Shown: positions 1 through 11,419 of the stretch, one piece after another
Layout of the letters: every line of letters starts with the position of its first letter
Position numbering within the stretch: position 1 is the first letter of the stretch
From: Nymphaea colorata
Taxonomy: Eukaryota > Streptophyta > Magnoliopsida > Nymphaeales > Nymphaeaceae
Reading direction: 5' to 3'
Assembly (NCBI RefSeq): GCF_008831285.2
Contig: NC_045145.1
Span: 24,486,802-24,550,801, forward strand
Length of the DNA stretch: 64,000 bases
Notes under the pieces: model-generated
What the model was told of the DNA's origin: nothing
Database searches by the model: none
Seen by the model: only the letters and a program-made list of their open reading frames with translations
Made by a program: the position numbers and the translations under genes

Positions 1-1320
1 ATCCATTAAAGTGATTTACTTCTCAAACCCACTTCATGTTCTTTAATTCTAAACAAAAAAGGATTTGTTCAATTACTCATAAAGTAAATTTCCCAATCTA
101 AAAAGCAAAGTCCATAGAGTAAAAAAAAATATTCCAACAAATAAATAAAGAAGAGGTGGTATTATACCAGCTTGCATCTGAGGGAGGGAGCAAAACCTGA
201 AATTGATGAGGAGCCAGGTCCTAAAATCGAATCTGGATCTGTTAAACTGGAGCTCCAAGGATGATTGATCCATATTCGATCCTGGATTCAGTGATGGAAA
301 GGAATTCTGGAACTATTCAGCTCTACAAAGAATTTGCCCTGCCGGTTTTTACCTGGCTTGTAAGGGAAGGCTCCTCAAGATAGAATGAAAAAATGGGCGA
401 TTGCATGAAAGAATGAAAGCAATATTCAATAACACAACAATCAAACGAAAGCACCAAGAGAACTAGCAATTTGTATTATTTTGTATGGCTGATCACCATT
501 ACTTTCTTCTGCGGTTGAGTATCTCTGTTGATTCTTTGTAGCCAGCATTCTGTCAAGGAGCTTGTGGTTGCAGAATAGAAACTAATAAATGGAATAATGA
601 ACTGTTCATGTACTTCCCCTCTGCCTCCAGATATTTCAGAATTGAGGAGTTTCAAAAGTGGACATCACACAGCCAGATAGACATAGAAAGCCATATCAGA
701 GAGACAATCTTTTTAATTATAGACTTCCTTTCTGGTATTCTTTTCTTCTTAAATCTGTCCAAAGTGTGGGAGGTTTTTTGTTTTTTTTTCTTTCCTTTCA
801 ACTATCTTCTTAGTCCGTCCACTGCTTTCCTTTGTCGTCTTTGTACTTAATCAAGAAGCAGCCTGCAACTACATAGAAAGAGATATAGGGAGGTAGAAAG
901 GAAGTACATGAACAGTTCATTATTCCATTCAATCTTTTTTGTTCTATAACAGTAAAAAACATGACAGAATGCTGGCTATAGAAAATCGACAAAGAATATG
1001 TACTCAAAAGAAAGCGATGGTGAGCCATACAAAATATATAAATTGCTAATTTTCTTGGCATACGCTTTCATTTGATTGTTGTGTTATTGAAGATTGATTC
1101 ATTATTTCAAACAATTGGGTAATAATTAATCAGTTGGGTTGGGGGTGTTTGAAATAGGTTGGTCCAATGTCAGAATGTTATTTTTTTCGAAAATGAATTT
1201 CTATATTGAATTTGCTTGTAAAATTGGGAAATTTACTTTTGATTGAAAAAAATTTCTTTCTTTCTTTTTTTAAGAATTAAAGAATTCATGAAGTGGGTAT
1301 GAGAAGTCAAACACTTTAAG
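1..1320. mobile_element. Fold-back element with long inverted arms, left end cut by the window
   Basis: The two ends are inverted copies of each other. The left arm runs from base 1 to about 640 and the right arm from about 880 to 1320, around a loop of roughly 240 bases. Matching blocks in opposite orientation include the stretch holding 'atgaactgttcatgtacttc' (near 598 and 900), 'gccagcattctgtca' (near 541 and 963), 'caataacacaacaatcaaa' (near 427 and 1075) and 'agtaaatttcccaat' (near 81 and 1225). The left arm holds about 250 extra bases (about 110-360) that the right arm lacks. No transposase is visible, so this is a non-autonomous fold-back or long-TIR element. The window starts inside the left arm, so its outer end and target duplication cannot be seen. 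Confidence 0.75.
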
Positions 1321-1716
1321 TGAAATGTCTCATTAGCAGGGTAACTGAAGTATAAGGGAAATTAATTCCACGTAAAATGAAGCACTTTAGTGTCACGACA
1401 TGTGAAACTTGATTACCCACCAAGTACAAGTTTACTATATCGACATCTATCCACATTTTAGTTGGTCCATTTGAAAATTGTTCAGCTAAATAAATGTATT
1501 TTATTCTTTGCTAAAAACTGGCGCAGGAAGCATGGGCTTGAAGACCAAGGTAAGCTTAATGGCAGATATCAACACCTGCTGCAGACTACCTAGAACTGGT
1601 GATGAGAGATCATACAGCTAAGCTGAGTCTAGCTTAAGCTTTGTTCCTTTTCAATTAAATAACCTTCTTAAACTATTCGATTTTTGCTTTCAGTGGGACG
1701 ACTGCATTCTTTTATC
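1321..1716. other. Spacer with no recognisable gene
   Basis: AT-rich sequence between the fold-back element and the tandem array. I see no coding signature, RNA gene or repeat in it. Confidence 0.5.
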
Positions 1717-2030
1717 TGATGTTTAGATTAACATTGCAAAACACACTGAAGCAGCTTAGTTACTTCTTGTTCATGAGAAGTCTAGTCATTGCTGGAAACA
1801 AGTTGCAAAATTTGCTCTCATTTCTTTGTTCAATTTCCACCTTCGGGTGATTTTATTGTTTCATATGATGTTTTAGATTAACATTTTAAAACACAATGAC
1901 AAACACAATCATTGGACTCTTAAGTTGCCAAATTCCCTATCATTTTTCCTATTTGATTTCTAATTATGTTGGGCGTTTGTATCATTTCATCTGTTGCTTT
2001 AGATTAACAATTGTAAAACACAAACAGCTT
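1717..2030. repeat. Degenerate ~130-bp tandem array, about three units
   Basis: The core 'tttagattaacatt' followed by 'aaaacaca' recurs near 1723, 1870 and 2001, each preceded by a 'tgatgt' or 'tgttgc' word and followed by AT-rich filler with related words. Spacing is about 130-147 bp. The units are well diverged. The array abuts the large hairpin at 2035 and may be part of the same element. Confidence 0.55.
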
Positions 2031-2034
2031 AATT

Positions 2035-2768
2035 TTTCCCTCGCTAAGAGTAAAACTTGTCTTTTGATTAACAATTTTGTCTTTATTATGTTGCCACAAC
2101 ATTTGAAGAATTAGTTGAGCTTTTGGGGTTTCCTTTTCCTTACTTTGTTAATCCTAACATCAACTTGAAATAGAGCACTTCTTGTCAAATCAATAGTTGG
2201 AATGAAATGAAAAATTGAAGTATGTGGATAGATTTGTCAACCATGGCCACAAATTCACTTCATGTATAGGCACACTAGAAACGTTAAACAAATGCACGTA
2301 ACTAAAGATTAACCTTAAAAAACATGGTTTTAACTTCTATGCTCTCTTCTTGTGGCTTTCATCACAATTCACAATAGCAAGCAACATTTGACAAAATTCC
2401 AAAGCTTGCAAGTGAATTTTGTCAAATTTTGCTTGCTATTGTGAATTGTGATGAAAGCCACAAGAAGAGGCAAAGAAGTTAAAACAAAGTTTTTTAAGGT
2501 AATCTTTAGGACGTGGATTTGTTTAACGTCTAGTGTGCCTATATGCGGAGTGGCTTTGCGGCCATGGTTGATAAATCCATCTACATACTTCAATTTGTTA
2601 TTTCCTTCCAACTATTGATTTGTCAAGAAGGAAGTGCTTTATTTTAAGTTGATGTTAGCATTAACGAAGTAAGCAAAAGGAAATTCCAAAAGCTCTACTG
2701 ACTCTCAAATATTGTGGCAACATTAATAAACACAAACAACTGTAAAACTCTTGCTAAGGGTTGACTTC
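2035..2768. repeat. Large hairpin: ~360-bp inverted repeat with near-perfect inner stem
   Basis: Bases 2346-2399 and 2414-2467 are reverse complements at 53 of 54 positions (one C/A mismatch), around a 14-base loop at 2400-2413. Pairing continues outward with more mismatches and short indels. 'ccatggccaca' (2241) faces 'ggccatgg' (2561), 'aatcaatagttgga' (2189) faces 'tccaactattgattt' (2607), and the words near 2040-2100 face those near 2700-2765. The arms are about 360 bp and no protein is encoded. It could be a fold-back MITE or an inverted duplication of the proto-miRNA kind. A transcript across it would fold into a long hairpin RNA, but nothing here proves transcription. Confidence 0.8.
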
Positions 2769-4770
2769 TCTCTTAGGTTAATTTTCTCATAATTTATGAA
2801 ACATAGCTTCAGTAAGTTGTCATCTTCATTTGAGGGAACTACAAAACAGAAGCAAAAGTACCAACTACAGTGATCTTAAGACAAATTGCTAATGTAACTA
2901 TGAAATTTCAACTAGTTGAATTAATCTTTTTCTTGGTCAATGAAAGCCAACTGTTGCAATCAGCATCACCCCTTGCGTCGAATCATCATTAACCATTTGG
3001 AACAAAAATAAAGATTCACAAACAGGAAAAGAAGAGGACAAATTAAAGGTGGAAGCAACCTGTGGTTTTGCCAATACAATTGAAAATGGAAAGCAGAACT
3101 TCAAAGAAGAAGTAGAAAACCAAAGAGTAATAAGAGCGAAGAACTAGCATGTTGAACCACTAATCCACTTTAATAAACCTCTGAAAGCTTTACAAAATCA
3201 CTGGTTTGGAATCTCAAGATTTGCATAAATAGAGAAGAAGTGAATACAGTGGGGGAATGACTGGCAGTCTGGAACTTCTTCCTAGTTTTTTTCTTTTGAG
3301 ATGGTAGTTAGTGGGGATCTGATGATGTAGGGAAGGGCTGCTATTTTTTCATTCCATCCACCACCAGGGAAAAAAATCAAGTGTCTCCAAGTCTTTCATT
3401 GAAAGATTCTTTCACTGACAGCCAGAAGGAAAACAAAGGTGGTGGACGGTAATGGTGAAAGATGGCTCGTGTACAATCTAAGCCTGCTGCTTAAAATTGC
3501 TTTGGGTTCACATGGTCCATTTGTCAAAACCCATGGGCAGGGCAAGCAATTGAGGATGTATATATACTCTCCCTCTCTCTCTACCACCATGAAATCTTGG
3601 CTAGCAGATCAAAGCTTCACTCAACTGTGGCTTAGGCCTACTGGTCGTTTCTTTCTATATGAGACACAAATTCTATCCCCTTCATTTAAAGTAGCTAAGC
3701 TGTACTCAAAGTCTTCTTCCCAGGAGTTAGAGGGGTTGCCTCCCGGTACTTCTTACCCGGTGATTCATCAACGGCTGTAAGCTGATAATGACGAGACTAG
3801 CCAGCAACTTACTGTGACTCAACAAAGCCTTGCTTTATCTATGAGTTCGAATCCGAGCATGCGAATATCCAAAAGAACAGATATGATTATGAGTTTATCC
3901 CATTCGAATTTGATCCTTTGACATCCCTACAATGTAATTGTTGGAATCAATGGTTGCAACAAACAGTTCAGAATTTATAAAAGGCAAGGCATGAGGTATT
4001 TGCCCCTACATATGGTTAAGAACAAGACTATAATTAGGAGTTGCAAATCCTGCAAAGGGGGTCTTTAAGTCTCTTGTTGATCCTTTGGCCTAACCTTTGG
4101 GCTAGTATTCAATCACTTGTTTTTTTTTTTTTAAGGATGTATTTTATTTTTCATTTTTATTAATAAAAAGGAAGCTTGCCATCTCCCAACAGCTCTGCAT
4201 CTGAACAGTCTTAACCTAAAAAAATAAACTTGTCAAGATAAAAAAAAGGTAAGGACGGATTTAAAACTTAAAAAAGGATAAATATCCGCTATAGTGAGGA
4301 GAATTATGAGGGAACATATGGCCTCGCATTTACCAATACATGTTATTTGTGAACCAAAAAGGAGGGCATTTTTATTTCCCTTGGAAAATTAAATGCAAGA
4401 CTTAACACATTTACCAAATTGAGAAGTTCTCATTTTTCAAGTTGATTTGTTTCAATGCAATCATGGTAGCATTACATTTGCTTTTAGTCTAAACATATCA
4501 ATTATTGAAGTTTTTTGTTATTTATTAGTTAAATTGACCATGTGTTTTCTACTTGGTGGCACGGGGCGTCATGCCCAACCATTTGGGTAGGTACTTACCC
4601 ATGACTAGAAAGAAAATATCCACCAAGGATTCAATTTTATCATCTTTCCCTTTTGCTTTTCAAGTATTCCAACTATATGACAACATTTTTCTTAGTATAT
4701 ACAATCCTACCAATCAATTTTTGCTTTGTAAAGAAGGGAAAAAAATCTTTATAAACTTTGCCCACATAAA
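2769..4770. other. Intergenic DNA without a supported gene
   Basis: AT-rich DNA with homopolymer runs near 4120 and 4235. An open frame of 113 codons exists on the plus strand at 3439-3780, but its composition is not protein-like, no domain is recognisable, and the opposite strand is open over part of it. I see no RNA gene or mobile element. Confidence 0.45.
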
Positions 4771-5183
4771 TAATCAAATTTGACACTCATTAACATTAAT
4801 CATGAAAGATTGGAAAAACAAATTAAAAAATGGATAGTATCGATTGTCATAATAAGTGAAGATGATACAATCCAAAGTTTAAAATTTTTCTCTATTTCAA
4901 AAGAAAGAAAAAAAAAGATTTATTTTCATATTTTCCCCCATTTCTTATTTGGTCACCTACCATTAATGAAGTTTCCTAAAAGTACCATATATTATGTACT
5001 ATAAAGCTCTCATTGCTTCACATTGGTGACCATCCAAAGACATGTTCTTCAACCTTAGTACTATACATTCTTGAATGTTCAAAGCCACATGTATGTGTTC
5101 CAAAACTCATTGTACAACTCTCCTTGCTTGTGTTGTTATGCATTGCTCTTCACTATTTTTGTGTTTTCACTTTTCAGTATGAC
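4771..5183 (+). promoter_or_regulatory. Promoter-like block, copy A of a dispersed duplication
   Basis: This 413-bp block is about 85% identical by eye to 27177-27574 in the same orientation. Both copies contain an 'actataaa' TATA-like box (about 4998-5005 here) preceded by AT-rich sequence and followed by a leader-like stretch. Both end at the shared word 'cttttcagtatgac', after which they diverge completely. Open frames inside do not stay in the same frame between the copies, so the block is more likely promoter and leader than coding. It directly precedes the inverted repeat starting at 5185. Promoter activity is inferred from layout only. Confidence 0.5.
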
Positions 5184-5184
5184 G

Positions 5185-6746
5185 AGCAACGACGAGCAAG
5201 CACAATACTGCAAGCAAAGGAGGCAGAGCCAGTCAACGGGCAGCTTCTCCACCAAGCACACTGGCACAGGACCAATAATCCCGCAGACCTGAACACCGAC
5301 AACCTGCATCCCGAAGGACTCGTAACTGGACATAACATGTCCTTGATGTGTCTCAATCTGCAAAGTGGAAGGATTCATCATGGGCAAAGAGGCAGAAACA
5401 GGGGAGGAGGAGGAACAACGGAAGCGGATGGGTATGTGAGGGAGGGGCTGCATGGAGGTAGGATGGTCTGGGCCAGCGCCCAATTCGAGGTCATGGGAAG
5501 ACAATAAATACGACATCCTCGGACTCCATGAAAGAAAGCCAAGCATGTCATACTTATCCCTATCGTATTTAACTATCGCTCTGAAGAAAAAGAGGGGCCA
5601 AAAAGGGAGATGTGCCCCAAAATATGTTTTTGGAGGAGAACCTGTTCAGAAAGCCAGCAATCTCGGGCAGCAGAGATATGAGGAGTGGTTCAGAATATGA
5701 CCGAAATTTATGCAGCAATTTCACAATCCTTTCCTTCGCTCCTGCTTTCCGATTGTGGAGTTACAGACAAGGAAAAGAAGAAAATGCTGCAGTAAATTCA
5801 AAATCATTCGAAAGCATGACGAGAACCCCTAAGATCAAAGACCAAGGGAAAGGGAAGAAGGCGAAAAAAAGTGAAAATGCCAACATTTCAGGAATTTCAC
5901 CCACTATTTCAAATTCTTTTTTGAACAAAACCCTAAGCCTCCATCAAAGATAACCGAGCAGGCTTTCCATTAGGGATAAGTACGACATCTTGTGAACTCA
6001 AGGATGAAGAGTACCTGCGAAGCTTGAAATAGTGGGTGAAATTTCTGAAATGTTGGCATTTTGAATTTTTTTCACCTTCTTCCCTTTCCCTTGGCCTTTG
6101 ATCTTAGGGTTTCTCGTCATGCTTTCGGATGATTTTGAATTTCGCCACAGTGTTTTCTTATTTTCCTTGTCTGTAACTCCACAATCAAAAAGCAGAAGCG
6201 AAGGGAAGGATTGTGAAATTACTCCATAAATTTGGGTCATAGTCTAAACTAGTCCCCAGATTAGGCTCTCCGCTACCGGAGATTGCTGGCTTTCTGAACA
6301 GGTGCTCCTCAAAAAACACATTTTGGGGCACATTTCCTTTTTTCCCCTCTTTTTCTTGAGAGCGATTGGTTAAATACAACAAGGATAAGTACGAATGCTC
6401 GGCTATCTTTCATGGAGGCCGAGAATGTCGTACTTAACATCCTCCCATGACCTCGAATTGGGTGCTGGCCTAGACCATCCTACCTCCGCGCAGCCCCTCC
6501 CTCACATGCCTATCCGCTTCCGTTGTCCTCCTCCTCCCCTATTTCCGCTTCTTTGCCCACCATGAATTGCAGATTGAGATGCATAAACGACATGTTATGT
6601 CTAGTTACAAGTCCCACGGGATGCATCTCGTCAGTGTTCATGTCTACAGGATTTTTGGTCTTGTGCCAGTGTGCTTGGTGGAGAAGATGCCCAATGACTG
6701 GCTCTGTCTCGCTTTGCTTGCAATATTGTGCTTGCTCGCCGTTGCT
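5185..6746. repeat. Inverted repeat with ~730-bp arms and 101-bp spacer
   Basis: The left arm is 5185-5922 and the right arm 6024-6746, with a spacer at 5923-6023. Matching runs in opposite orientation include 'gcgagcaagcacaat' at the outer ends, 'gaccatcctacctcc', 'agaaagccagcaatctc', 'ccaagggaaagggaag' and 'tttcacccactatttcaa' at the inner ends. Identity looks near 85%. The arms are less AT-rich than their surroundings and hold several overlapping short open frames on both strands, none matching a family I recognise. No TIR transposon signature or target duplication was found, so it may be a Mutator-like fold-back element carrying captured sequence or a simple inverted duplication. The right arm abuts a truncated copia gag. 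Confidence 0.8.
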
Positions 6747-6763
6747 TTCCTTCCCTCTCATTC

Positions 6764-7366
6764 CTACTGGCCACTATTTGCTCCATATCTGCGAATTAGC
6801 AAGGTCCGCCTTAACCACATTCTGGCCATCTCCGTGCTTGTTACAACACTTGCGGTGGTGTTGATCACTGTTGGAAGCAATAAATGTCTCCCACGAATCA
6901 GGCAAAGTAACAAGCAATAATAATCCCAAAATCTCATCTTCAAATTTAACACTCATACTGAATAACTGACTAATGGCCCTTGAAAATCATTTAGAAAATC
7001 TGACACTGAACTACCTTCCCTGAATCTCAAATTCATCAATCTTTTCAGAAGAAATAATTTACTACTTCTTGTCTTGGAGGCATAAAGATTTTCTAATTTT
7101 GCCCACAAACTACGTGCATGCTTTTCATCTTGGATATGACTATAAACATTTTCATCCACAAATTGTCGAATGAAACCACAAACTTGTTCGTGTTCAAATT
7201 CTCATTCCTCATCAGACTTAGAATTAGGACTTTTCTTTTGAAAAAACTGGGAGGTGCATAGCCTTCACATATAAGAGATCTTTCATCTTATTTTCCATAG
7301 ACTATAATTAGTCCTATTTAGACTAATCATACGGCTAGTACCGAAATCAATTTTGTTATCCACCAT
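6764..7366 (-). pseudogene. Ty1/copia gag fragment (UBN2-type), broken
   Basis: Read on the minus strand from the ATG at 7366, it encodes the N-terminal part of a copia Gag, the structural protein of the retrotransposon particle. The typical opening 'LNRTNYSLWKNKMKDLLYVK' is visible. The central helical part holds 'HIQDEKHARSLWAKLENLYA' (7086-7145), and 'LPDSWETF' lies near 6888-6911. Breaks: an in-frame TGA at 7202-7204 where the family has Trp, and a frameshift near 6957. It ends at about 6764, where the inverted repeat begins, so zinc knuckle, protease, integrase and RT are missing. It lies directly downstream of its own PBS and LTR (7370-8036). The gene is not functional. Confidence 0.85.
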
Positions 7367-7369
7367 GTT

Positions 7370-7382
7370 GGCTCTGATACCA
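7370..7382 (-). other. Primer binding site, initiator tRNA-Met type
   Basis: On the minus strand this reads TGGTATCAGAGCC, the usual copia primer site complementary to the 3' end of initiator tRNA-Met. It sits three bases inside the LTR end at 7386 and just before the gag ATG at 7366, as expected for a 5' LTR on the minus strand. Confidence 0.9.
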
Positions 7383-7385
7383 CTT

Positions 7386-8036
7386 TGTTGGGATAAAATG
7401 CGAATAGGCACGAATCTACTAATAATGATTCAACAACGAAGTATAGCCCAAACCGATCATGCAATAAGCAAGAAATCAACGACCAAACAATCCAACCAAA
7501 GTAAACACAATCACAAACTGCACAAGAAGATTTTTACGTGGAAAACCCCTCAAAAACAATGAGGGTAAAAAACCACGGGGTACTACGACTCAAACTCAAT
7601 CCACTATAATCAATGATATAAGTTATCCTACAAGGGTCTACACAAAGCTAACACTCAAACAATAATATCTCTTCAAAACTATATGAGAAAACAAGGGAAA
7701 ATATCACCGATGGAATCCGGAAATCGTGGATTGGGAGGAGATGCGTCTGGCTTCCTTGTTGGAATCGAATCTTGCTCAAGCCAAGAGCCCGCAACCTTCT
7801 CTTCCTTGCCTTCCTCTTCTCCTTCTCTCCTTTCCTCTTCTCCTTCTCTCCTCTTGCTGTGCAGCCACAAGAGAGCACCCCTCTCTTTCACTTTTCCCAA
7901 AAGAAAAACCCTAAAAGAGAGAGAGACGTAAGAAAAGAATGGGGGGCACCATCGGGTGCCCTCCCCTTTATCTCCCACCCGTCACTTAAGTGACGGAAGG
8001 GTCAGGTCCTCTCTTGAGGCTGGACCCGACCCAACA
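7386..8036 (-). mobile_element. Copia 5' LTR, 651 bp
   Basis: The plus strand begins TGTTGGG and ends CCCAACA, a perfect 7-bp terminal inverted repeat with the TG..CA ends of LTRs. The PBS and gag start follow on its inner side, which fixes it as the 5' LTR of a minus-strand element. A purine/pyrimidine-rich stretch with imperfect 'cttctccttctctcct' repeats lies at about 7800-7860. No matching 3' LTR was seen in the window, so the element is truncated on the gag side. Open frames of 60-99 codons on both strands here are LTR sequence and not genes. Confidence 0.85.
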
Positions 8037-8850
8037 GTTCAATTTTCGAGAGTAGGGTGCATAGTGTCGATGCCTGCCTAAGCTGCCCACTATCCCAATC
8101 ATGAGAAGTCAGATCAATATTGAACTGCAAGAGGAAGCACCCACCGAAAAGCCGCAGGCAAGATTTCCTTTTTTGCCTGTTCTTTGGTTGCCGTAATTCA
8201 ATGTTAACATTCATGAAAACATGAATCCCACTGTGAGAGAAAGATCCACTGGCGTTTGCTTTCTGTCTTGAATTGGTGATGAATATTGTATCGAAGATAG
8301 TGACCTGTCTTTGTTACGTGAAATATTGATGCTATTATGGTTAGTCTCTCTTGAGATCATTTGCACTACCTCTTTTCAAGAACCATAGCACTTAGTCACT
8401 TACATGTAATGTTTAGGTGAGTAAAAAACTTCGGTAGTGATAACACGTTTTTGAAAGGGCGTACTGTAAAAATATAGCTTTGGAGGTTTCAATTGCATTC
8501 GTTATATCATGAATGTGCTTGTGACTGCTATACAACTTATGTGTCAAATGTACTACTAAGTTGCTAATTTGCATATTCTTCCTACTTGAGTGAACATATC
8601 GCTATGTTTGCTCTGTTTCCTCCAGATTGTGCAGTTCATCTAAAAAAGAGAAGTAGTACTTTGAAGCCTTGCACATTTACTTCACAATTTTTTAATTATG
8701 ATCTTCCTTTTCATGTCCTAGGCGTTCCTCGCTCATTCTATCATTGGTTTGTGACTTTCAATGGCCATGTTGCACACATGTGCCAATATATAATATATAC
8801 ATATATGAAAGAAGAAATATATATATATATACTTGAATGGTGATTTTAGA
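8037..8850. other. Intergenic DNA without a supported gene
   Basis: AT-rich sequence outside the copia LTR. A TA-rich microsatellite lies at about 8788-8831. The 85-codon open frame at 8586-8843 runs into that microsatellite and has no recognisable domain. Confidence 0.45.
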
Positions 8851-9025
8851 ATCACTCAGCCATCTAATCAAGGTCAGTCGATCCAACATGATGGGCAGAG
8901 AAATACAAGGAAAAAAAGGTGGACATTTTTATCATCTAATATTAGTTTATACTATTTTCTCATTGCTTTCATCTCAATCATCCATCTGCAATCCTGATTA
9001 GATGGTTTTGTGACTCAGTCACTCA
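8851..9025. repeat. Possible small MITE with imperfect terminal inverted repeats
   Basis: The words 'actcagccatctaatca' near 8855 and 'tgattagatggttttgtgac' near 8996 are partly inverted copies about 150 bp apart, with AT-rich DNA between. No clear target duplication was identified. The call rests only on these ends. Confidence 0.3.
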
Positions 9026-9402
9026 CTATTTAGCTAGAGCGAACAACAATTTATTTTTAACAAAAATTTTAGGTCACAAGTGGAGAATTGAGCATTTGTT
9101 CTTTTTGATAACTGTCCCCTCGTGACACATAATGGACCATAAAACTATCATTTCCTTATAATTGTGAATAATTTGCTGTTGTCTATGTGGTTAATTTTAT
9201 CTCACACATTTCGTGTGGATTTGTGATTGTTATTACAATTTGGATTTGGGGTGATCAAATTTTAGAGCATTTTCCGTAATGTGTAGTCCTAGCTTAATTT
9301 ATTTATTGGCGGTTTCCTGCATTCGTTCTTTCGGTGAAACCCGTCTAAGAGATGGTCTCCCCATCTTCTTATCAATGAATGATAGTCCTGTATGCGTTAT
9401 TT

Positions 9403-9404
<2 letters not shown>

Positions 9405-9434
<30 letters not shown>
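9405..9434. repeat. (TA)n microsatellite
   Basis: Uninterrupted run of about 15 TA units. The 81-codon open frame across it is an artefact. Confidence 0.9.
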
Positions 9435-9437
<3 letters not shown>

Positions 9438-10578
9438 TCTACAGTCTCTGGTACTCTGCTTCATCATAATACCTGCAGAACGTGCGTGATGATTTTTTTC
9501 TCTTTAATTTATGGTTGCAATTAGTTTCCTAGATTCTGCCCATGCAAAGATTTAGGCTTATACTACCCTATTCTCTGATACTGATTTATGTTCATGAATT
9601 TTTCTCCAATATTGACTCACGCTCGTGGAATTTTAAAATAATTAACATAGTCGCCATGTCGATATACTTAGCAAAAACCTTTTAAGTACATTCCATGCAG
9701 CTGTAGGGGTTAACAATTTAGGGATCATAAGGCTTCTATGAAAGTAGACAAAATTTCAGCTTAGCGGCCTCATACTTATGAAGCTCTAGAACTTCAGGTT
9801 GAAGTTTCTTGCTATAGTTAAATGACATGGTACTAATTAAGCTAATAAGTTAAAAGGAAAACCTTCAGCCGAACCGCACCTAAAGGTTTGGCAATATAAT
9901 GAAAAAAAAAAACACCCAAATTTTGTGCCATTTTTGAAAATTTGAAATTAAGCCGCCCTTCTATTAATCACTAGACACAAGTCATCGTTATGAAGTTGAT
10001 TTAATGAGACACTGATCTGTGTAGGACTTCAGTGTATTTCTGAAGTTGGACGTTTCGCATGTTCTATATGTTGAGTTGGATAACCTAACGGTTTATTTAT
10101 TGCACTAATAAATGAAGCAACACTATTCAATTGCTCACGCCCTTAACTACGAAAAGATTTGCTGCTAGATTTTCGGAAGATTGTGTATGCATGATATATG
10201 CATGTTATGTGCGAATCATGATCCATGAAACTGACTGAAACAATTAATATGTGAGATGAAGTAATTGTAGCTTGCATTTGACTTCCTGTGGTGTGGGATT
10301 TTTTATGCTGTTAGAAATGAGACGTAATGCAGGTTGTGAGAGTAGGTTTTTCCATATTTATGAAAAGGGTTATAACATGTTATTAGGTTGACTTTTGTAA
10401 CATATTTATTTGAGCAAGTTTATATTTTGTTATTGACCAGGTTTAACATGATTATTTAACTTGTTCGCAAAGCCTGTTACTGAGCACGTTCTGCAATCGA
10501 GTTCATGAATGATCTGCATTATTGTGCAGTTCATATATTTGTAGCTATGGGGAGCACTAATTTTTTCCTGAATTTCAG
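9435..10578. other. Intergenic DNA without a supported gene
   Basis: AT-rich sequence with a poly-A run near 9902. No recognisable gene, repeat family or RNA gene. Confidence 0.4.
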
Positions 10579-10715
10579 GTCGCTGGTGGAGAAATGTGAT
10601 GGATAAACGTCTATTCGTGGCAGATAGTGATGTTGCGGATGATTCCAACGTTTTTTCTGCGGGTTATTCATCAAGATCTAGAGTTATATACCCTGTCTTT
10701 ATTGTCGATTTATGA
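10579..10715 (+). CDS. Possible terminal exon, unidentified
   Basis: A polypyrimidine stretch and 'cag' acceptor (10576-10578) precede an open frame of about 45 codons ending in TGA at 10713-10715. Its start reads RWWRNVMDKRLFVADSDVAD, which looks more protein-like than its surroundings. I recognise no family and found no upstream exon, so this could be chance or the last remnant of a gene. Confidence 0.2.
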
Positions 10716-11419
10716 GCTGCATCTAATGCACACAAGAGATATACACTAAATGAGTGGTGGGTATTTCTAGAAATACTTACAAGAAAATGTTCTTTTTAAT
10801 CTTGTTTAACCACCGGCCCGCAAAAACCATGTGCTCTCCGCGTCAGGAATCCGTTTCAATGAGTTGGGTGTCATTTAAGGTTTGAGATATTGTGTTATAT
10901 ACGTTTTAATCCCAGGTTTCCTATTTTTTGCTTCACTTTCGGCTTTGAAACGTAGATCTCTCTCTCTCTCTCTAAATACTAAGCCCGTGGTGGTGTTCCC
11001 ATGCATTTGGCTCATGAAGATTGGCTTTAAAAAGGAAAGAGTAAATACCGTGGGCACCAAAATTGTTGATACTTTATTTTTTTGGAAAAATGGAAGCCTT
11101 CATATTTGAAGAAACTAAATGGCCCGGAAAATTTTTGCAGTACAAACCAAAATTAGACAATCCTCAATTGAAGAAATTCTATTTATAATAGCACAGGCAA
11201 TGGCAATAAAGAAACCCATCCCCTAGAAAAAAAAAAAAAAAAAAACTGTCGAGAAACTCTTAATTTTTTCCATATATTGCCTCAATAGTAGTTTTTATTA
11301 TCAGGAAAAAACTCAAGTTCAGTATAAAAAAAACGGATAAAAAAAAATTGCATGTCATTTGCTTTCTCAAAAAATAAACATCGCTAAATTACCATGCAGA
11401 CATTTCCTCTCTTAAGACT
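10716..11419. other. Intergenic DNA without a supported gene
   Basis: Contains a short (CT)n run near 10959 and a poly-A run near 11227. The two open frames at about 10875-11109 lie on opposite strands of the same DNA and neither has a recognisable domain. Confidence 0.4.

Noticed and set aside
3439-3780. 113-codon open frame on the plus strand
   Set aside because: No domain, low protein-likeness, and the opposite strand is also open over part of it.
3838-3862. tRNA B-box-like 'gagttcgaatccgag'
   Set aside because: No A box at the right distance and no cloverleaf could be drawn upstream.
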